From Pelomicrobium sp036803785 (GTDB taxonomy: Bacteria; Pseudomonadota; Gammaproteobacteria; Burkholderiales; UBA6910): DNA of 10,790 nt. This document shows, piece by piece, positions 6,914 to 10,790 of this stretch; position 1 is the first letter of the stretch, and each line of letters begins with the position of its first letter. A program made the translations under genes and the position numbers. The DNA lies in contig NZ_DAIRTR010000102.1 in the NCBI RefSeq assembly GCF_036803785.1, positions 1-10,790 on the forward strand. The letters run 5' to 3'. The notes beneath the pieces were generated by a model. That model was given only the letters and a program-made list of their open reading frames with translations. It did no database searches and had not been told where the DNA came from.

Positions 6914-6950
6914 TCAGCCTTCCCGGATTATTGGCCGACCGGCGCAGCTC

Positions 6951-7358
6951 ATGGAAAAGAAACGCAAGCTCATCTACATCGAGCGCATCCCGATCCGCTG
7001 GGGCGACATGGATGCGTACGGACACGTGAACAATACCGTCTATTTCCGTTTCATGGAGCAGGCGAGGGTGGGATGGATGCAGGAGCTCGGCCTAGATCTG
7101 GTGGCGCCAGCGCAGGGACCGGTCATCGTCACCGCGAGCTGCGCCTTCCTCAAGCAGCTCGATTACCCGGGCACGGTGGAGGTGCGCATGTACGCGGGCG
7201 AGCTGGGCCGCTCCAGCCTGATGTCCTATTACGAGCTGCGCCGGGAGGGGGAGGAGGAATTATGCGCCACCGGGGAGGCGAAAATCGTCTGGGCGGACCA
7301 GCGGGTGAGAAAGTCCATTCCTATCCCGCCCTCCATCCGTCGCCTGCTGGAGGCTTGA
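6951..7358 (+). CDS. Hotdog-fold acyl-CoA thioesterase, 4HBT/YbgC type
   Basis: This 135-residue cytosolic enzyme should hydrolyse acyl-CoA or aroyl-CoA thioesters. The family signature RWGDMDAYGHVNNTVYFRF occupies residues 16-34. D21 aligns with the catalytic Asp of Pseudomonas 4-hydroxybenzoyl-CoA thioesterase, and the GHVNN form is typical of the YbgC/FadM-like branch. The rest gives the expected strand-rich half, with VRMYAGELGRSSL and CATGEAKIVW. Length is normal. It diverges from ETF-QO with a shared short promoter region and ends 44 nt from the stop of the convergent SDR gene. Linkage to ETF-QO suggests a job in fatty-acid or aromatic-acid breakdown, but substrate cannot be read from sequence. 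Confidence 0.88.
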   Translation: MEKKRKLIYIERIPIRWGDMDAYGHVNNTVYFRFMEQARVGWMQELGLDLVAPAQGPVIVTASCAFLKQLDYPGTVEVRMYAGELGRSSLMSYYELRREGEEELCATGEAKIVWADQRVRKSIPIPPSIRRLLEA

Positions 7359-7402
7359 GGCGCGGACCATCGGGCAGCCGGCGGGGGTGGGGTTCCTGCT
7401 GC

Positions 7403-8173
7403 TCAATTCCCGCTGTCTGTCCCGGCCCAGCTGCAGTCGAAAACCTTTCCCGTGACGCCCCGGCTGTCGGGACCCATGAGGTAAAGGTACCAGGGCATCA
7501 GGTCCCCCGGGCCGGGAAGCCGCCGGCGATCTTCCCCCGGATGGGTGGCCAGTCGCTGGGGCGAGCGCACCGGACCGGGGATCACCGCGTTGATCCTGAG
7601 CTGGGGATGGAGTTCCCACTCTTCCGCCTGGATCTTTACCAGGGCTTCCACGCCGGCCTTGGACACGGCGAACGCTCCCCAGTAGGCCTTCGGGCGGTGG
7701 CCGTGGGTCTCGGAGGTCATGATCACCGAAGCGTCGGGGGCGGCCTTGAGCAGGGGGGCGCAGGCCCGGGTAATGGCGGCCGCCGCCGCCAGGTTGATCC
7801 GCAGGTGCCTGAGCCAGTGCTCCAGGGACTGGAGCTCGAGGGGGGCTGGGCGGTAGCGTTCCGCGGCGTTATGCAGGATGCCGTCCAGCCGGCCGAGCTG
7901 GTCCCCGATGGCCTGGGCCATGGCCCGGAACTCGAGCTCGCTTGCGCTCATGAGGTCGAGGGTGAACAGGGCCGGTTTCGGGTAGCCGGCCTGCTGGATC
8001 TCGTCGTACAGGGCGTTCAGTGGCGCTTCCCTGCGGCCGTGGAGGATGACCGTGGCGCCATGGGCGGCGAAGGCCAGGGCAGCCGCCCGCCCGAGACCAT
8101 GGGCGGCGCCGGTGACCAAGATGACCCGGTTTTGGAGCAAGTCGGCGCTGGGCTGGTAATTCACGGGAAACAT
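7403..8173 (-). CDS. Short-chain dehydrogenase family protein lacking catalytic Tyr
   Basis: This 256-residue Rossmann-fold protein resembles the YciK-like classical SDRs. The cofactor loop TGAAHGLGR is at residues 21-29, HNAAER stands for the NNAG motif (101-106), and the catalytic Ser region is MTSETHG (S154). The YxxxK motif reads FAVSK: residue 168 is Phe (codon TTC at 7670-7672) while K172 is kept. A Tyr at 164 is one turn away but in the wrong register. NAD(P) binding looks possible; classical oxidoreduction does not. The start ATG 8171-8173 was chosen for its fit to family length; no Shine-Dalgarno is visible and an upstream TTG start would overlap the preceding gene. It lies 23 nt after the squalene-synthase-like gene on the same strand, so co-transcription and translational coupling are likely. 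Confidence 0.85.
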   Translation of the reverse strand: MFPVNYQPSADLLQNRVILVTGAAHGLGRAAALAFAAHGATVILHGRREAPLNALYDEIQQAGYPKPALFTLDLMSASELEFRAMAQAIGDQLGRLDGILHNAAERYRPAPLELQSLEHWLRHLRINLAAAAAITRACAPLLKAAPDASVIMTSETHGHRPKAYWGAFAVSKAGVEALVKIQAEEWELHPQLRINAVIPGPVRSPQRLATHPGEDRRRLPGPGDLMPWYLYLMGPDSRGVTGKVFDCSWAGTDSGN

Positions 8174-8196
8174 CAAGGAAAGACGGTCAGGAAAAG

Positions 8197-9030
8197 TCAG
8201 CCGAAGTTCCAGGTTCGCCAGGCGATCCAAAACTTCTTCAGGGGCGTAAGATCGATAAGGGCCGTGAGCACCTGGGCGGGATCCCCGCGGATCTCGTCCA
8301 ACAGTGCGCGGCCGATGGCCGCTAGGGCGAGGGCCGGTCGCTGGGCGCGGCGATCGACCAAGGGAAGCTCGCCCAGCGCTTGGGTGTAGAGCTGGTCGCA
8401 GCGCTCGATCTGACGGCTCAGGAATTGGCCGATGCCGGCTTTGGCCGGAGGGGAGGCGAGCTCCCGGATGCTGATGCCGTGATCCGCCAGCTCATCCTCC
8501 GGGAGGGTCAGGCGGCCCCGGCGCGCTGCCGCCCCCACGTCTAGCACCAAGTCGGTCAGCTGAAGGGCGAAGCCCAGGTCGTGGGCAAACTTGAGGGTGC
8601 GCGGATCCCGGTAGCCGTAGACCTCCGCCGCCAGGACGGCCGGGGTGCTGCCCACGCGGTGGCAGTAGCGTTGGAGCGCTTTGAAGTCGGGAAAGCCTGC
8701 GGCGAGCAACGCTGACTCTACGCCGTCGATAATCGCTTGGAAAGCTTCCTGGGGGAAGGCGTAGTGGGTCGCCACCTGCGCCAGGGCTTGGGCCACCGGG
8801 TGCTGGGGCTTGCCTTGGAACGCTTGCAGGGTTTCCATGCGCCACCAGGCAAGCCGTGCCCGGGCGACGTCCGGGTCGGAGCAATCCCGTACCGCCTCCT
8901 GGCTCTCCCGGACGAAGGCATAGATGGCGGTGGCCGCCCGGCGCTTTTCCGGGGCCAGGAAGCGCAGACTGTAGTACAGGGCCGAACCCGGCCGAGCGGC
9001 TTTTTGAGCGCAATACTCGTCCGGTGTCAT
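8197..9030 (-). CDS. Squalene/phytoene synthase-like protein with degenerate Asp motifs
   Basis: This 277-residue protein is closest in layout to HpnD (presqualene diphosphate synthase). Family features kept are MTPDEYCAQKAA at the N-terminus, YYSLRFL, YAFVRE, LAWWR (60-64), RYCHRV (121-126), LAAEVYGY (133-140), FAHDLGFALQLT, ARRGRLTLP (169-177), and the C-terminal LLDEIRGD and LTPLKKFWIAWRTW. The metal-binding motifs are damaged. At 42-49 the protein reads ESQEAVRD where active enzymes have the DDxxD form, and at 164-168 it reads DVGAA where they have DVGED; the Asp after the DGVE helix is Ala107. Prenyl-diphosphate chemistry is therefore doubtful. It may be a pseudoenzyme, comparable in kind to the complex I assembly factor NDUFAF6, which belongs to the same superfamily. 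No other hopanoid gene is present. No Shine-Dalgarno is seen at ATG 9028-9030. Confidence 0.85.
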   Translation of the reverse strand: MTPDEYCAQKAARPGSALYYSLRFLAPEKRRAATAIYAFVRESQEAVRDCSDPDVARARLAWWRMETLQAFQGKPQHPVAQALAQVATHYAFPQEAFQAIIDGVESALLAAGFPDFKALQRYCHRVGSTPAVLAAEVYGYRDPRTLKFAHDLGFALQLTDLVLDVGAAARRGRLTLPEDELADHGISIRELASPPAKAGIGQFLSRQIERCDQLYTQALGELPLVDRRAQRPALALAAIGRALLDEIRGDPAQVLTALIDLTPLKKFWIAWRTWNFG

Positions 9031-9134
9031 CGGGCAGTGTTGGATGGGGGCCAGATGGGAATGGAAGTGAGCCTGGCGCACCCGGTCCGATCGCTCAAAG
9101 CACTTCGAGCAACGGCACCTAGCGGCCGGGCCGG

Positions 9135-9164
9135 CTGACAGTAAACATGTAATTATATTACAAT
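9135..9164 (+). promoter_or_regulatory. Candidate promoter of tRNA-Leu
   Basis: CTGACA (9135-9140, five of six) is separated by 18 nt from TACAAT (9159-9164, five of six), placing transcription start just before the tRNA. The minus strand also reads TATAAT within this AT-rich patch, so it may serve the squalene-synthase-like gene as well. Confidence 0.55.
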
Positions 9165-9173
9165 TGTTCAACT

Positions 9174-9258
<85 letters not shown>

Positions 9259-9280
9259 AAAGGAACGATCGCAAGCGATT

Positions 9281-9317
9281 CCCCGGCTTGCCGGGGGATT
9301 GAGCTTTTTTTGTTTTT
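9281..9317 (+). terminator. Intrinsic terminator-like hairpin after tRNA-Leu
   Basis: Perfect 7-bp arms CCCCGGC (9281-9287) and GCCGGGG (9290-9296) lie 22 nt after the tRNA. A T7 run (9305-9311) and a T5 run follow, but 8 nt beyond the stem, farther than ideal. A smaller ATCG/CGAT stem precedes it. It probably ends or trims the tRNA transcript before tig. Confidence 0.55.
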
Positions 9318-9400
9318 CCAACCCGGCTTGGAGCAAGGGGCGGCAGACAGGTGCCGGGTGCGCTGCCTCGCCGTGAACCCCGACAGAGGTGGATGTAAGC

Positions 9401-10702
9401 ATGCAGATTCAGCTGGAGAACCTGGGGGCGCTGAAGCGCCGCCTGGACGTGACGCTGCCCCGGTCGCAGATCGAGGCGGAAGTGGAAAGCCGGCTCAAGC
9501 GTATCGCCCGCACCGCCAAGATGCACGGCTTTCGCCCGGGAAAGATCCCGCTCAAGGTGATCGCCCAGACCTATGGGGCCCAGGTGCGCCAGGAAGTGCT
9601 GGGGGACGCTGTGCAGAAAAGCTTCGCCGAGGCGGTGCGCAGCCGCAACCTCAGAGTGGCGGGCTTCCCCCAGTTCGAGCCCCAACCCTCCCCGGAAAGC
9701 GACGCCGATTTTCACTATAGCGCCGTCTTCGAGGTCTATCCGGAGGTGCAGCTTGGAGACCTGAGCAGCGTCACCATCGAGCGGCCAGTCCATGAAGTCA
9801 CCGAGGCCGACGTGGACCATACCATCGAGGTCCTACGCAAGCAGAGGACGAGCTTTGTCCCGGTGGCGCGGGGAGCGGCCCAGGGCGACCGGCTCACCCT
9901 TGACTTCCAGGGAACCCTGGATGGACAACCCTTCGAAGGCGGTCAGGGCCAGGGGGTCACGGTGATTCTGGGCGAGGGGCGGCTGCTACCGGCATTCGAG
10001 GAAAAACTCCTCTCCATGAAGGCGGGGCAGACCCAGCGCTTCGAGGTGGAGTTTCCGGAAGACGCCCGCTGGAAGGAAGTCGCCGGAAAAACAGTCACTT
10101 TCGAGGTGAGCGTGCACGCCGTGGAAGAACCCCGGCTCCCTCCGCTGGACGCCGACTTCGCCAAGGCGCTGGGGGTCGCAGACGGCGATCTGGACAAGAT
10201 GCGCTCGGAAATCCGGGCCAACGTGGAACGGGAAGTGAAGCAACGCCTCCAGGCGCGGCTCAAGGAGCGGGTGATGGAGGCCCTCCTTGCCGCTGCCAGC
10301 CTGGAGCTTCCCCAAGCCCTGGTACAGGCCGAACAGCACCGGCTGGCTGAGGCCGCCCGCCGGGACCTGGAGGGCCGGGGCGTGCGGGTGCAGGGCGCGC
10401 CCCTGCCTCTGGAGATGTTCGCCGAGCAGGCTGAGCGCCGGGTGAAGCTAGGCTTGATTCTTGCTGAGCTGGTCAAGCGCCACGGTCTCCACGCCCGGCC
10501 GGAGCAGGTGCGGGCCATCGTGGAGGATTTCGCCCAGAGCTACGAGCGTCCGGAAGAGGTGGTGAAGTGGTACTATTCCAAACCGGAACGATTGAACGAT
10601 GCCGAGGCTTTGGCGCTCGAAGAAAATGTGGTCCGGTGGGTACTGGCCCAAGCGAAGGTAGTGGACCAACCGGTTAGCTTCGACGAACTGACGGGGAAGT
10701 GA
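9401..10702 (+). CDS. tig: Trigger factor, ribosome-associated chaperone
   Basis: This 433-residue cytosolic chaperone binds the ribosome near the exit tunnel and shields nascent chains; its middle domain is an FKBP-type prolyl isomerase. The ribosome-binding signature GFRPGKIP is at residues 43-50. The PPIase domain spans about 155-245 (GDRLTLDFQG, then FEGGQGQG, ILGEGRLLPAFE, FPEDA), and the remaining residues form the helical substrate-binding arms. Length is typical. ATG 9401 was chosen because MQIQLENLG matches the family start; an in-frame ATG 12 nt upstream would add only four residues. AGGTGG at 9383-9388 is the likely ribosome site. clpP follows after 4 nt, giving the standard tig-clpP operon. 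Confidence 0.97.
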   Translation: MQIQLENLGALKRRLDVTLPRSQIEAEVESRLKRIARTAKMHGFRPGKIPLKVIAQTYGAQVRQEVLGDAVQKSFAEAVRSRNLRVAGFPQFEPQPSPESDADFHYSAVFEVYPEVQLGDLSSVTIERPVHEVTEADVDHTIEVLRKQRTSFVPVARGAAQGDRLTLDFQGTLDGQPFEGGQGQGVTVILGEGRLLPAFEEKLLSMKAGQTQRFEVEFPEDARWKEVAGKTVTFEVSVHAVEEPRLPPLDADFAKALGVADGDLDKMRSEIRANVEREVKQRLQARLKERVMEALLAAASLELPQALVQAEQHRLAEAARRDLEGRGVRVQGAPLPLEMFAEQAERRVKLGLILAELVKRHGLHARPEQVRAIVEDFAQSYERPEEVVKWYYSKPERLNDAEALALEENVVRWVLAQAKVVDQPVSFDELTGK

Positions 10703-10706
10703 GGGT

Positions 10707-10790
10707 ATGTCGGACGTACGCGTAATGGAACCGCAAGCCCTGGGGCTGATCCCGATGGTCATCGAGACCAGCGGGCGGGGGGAGCGGGCC
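10707..10790 (+). CDS. clpP: ATP-dependent Clp protease proteolytic subunit, 5' fragment
   Basis: The first 28 codons of ClpP are present before the window ends. The segment EPQALGLIPMVIE followed by SGRGERA is the conserved N-terminus of the serine peptidase, including the propeptide region; catalytic residues lie beyond the edge. GTGAGGG just upstream, overlapping the tig stop, provides the ribosome site. A second in-frame ATG at 10725 is a possible start. The 4-nt gap to tig points to one operon, probably continuing to clpX and lon. Confidence 0.92.
   Translation, partial: MSDVRVMEPQALGLIPMVIETSGRGERA

Noticed and set aside
6869..8389. A 506-residue plus-strand open frame
   Set aside because: It crosses the thioesterase, SDR and squalene-synthase-like genes in wrong frames and has the low-complexity Gly/Arg/Pro look of a GC-rich shadow.

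Overview
The window is GC-rich chromosomal DNA from a Gram-negative bacterium, most likely a betaproteobacterium. The best taxonomic clue is the right end, where tRNA-Leu(UAG), trigger factor (tig) and clpP lie in the order usual for Beta/Gammaproteobacteria. ETF-quinone oxidoreductase, a ChrA-type transporter and the TypA remnant fit the same picture. No phage, insertion sequence, integrase or CRISPR array is visible.

Layout: 1-915 (-) is a chromate transporter running off the left edge. 1029-2066 (-) is a heavily decayed typA/bipA GTPase gene with two nonsense codons, several frameshifts and a large internal deletion. 2284-2967 (+) is a NarL/FixJ-type response regulator without its phosphoacceptor aspartate. 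It meets a two-CBS-domain protein (2964-3554, -) tail to tail. An AT-rich intergenic stretch (3555-3861) holds candidate control sites. It precedes a 62-residue unknown protein (3862-4050, +) and a ketopantoate-reductase-like protein (4155-5225, +). ETF-QO (5227-6870, -) and a hotdog thioesterase (6951-7358, +) diverge from a shared AT-rich promoter. A short-chain dehydrogenase-like protein and a squalene/phytoene-synthase-like protein form a two-gene minus-strand unit (7403-9030). The window ends with tRNA-Leu, tig and the start of clpP.

Working together: tig-clpP is the protein-folding and proteolysis locus. ETF-QO passes electrons from acyl-CoA dehydrogenases to the quinone pool, and the neighbouring thioesterase also acts on acyl-CoA type substrates, so the two may share a lipid or aromatic catabolic context.

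The most notable theme is loss of catalytic or signalling residues in proteins whose reading frames remain open: the response regulator (Asp to Gly), the SDR (catalytic Tyr to Phe) and the squalene-synthase-like protein (both Asp-rich motifs degraded). The last two are adjacent and probably co-transcribed, which suggests a pair of pseudoenzymes kept for a non-classical role. This is the best candidate in the window for something undescribed. Only the typA locus looks like plain gene death.
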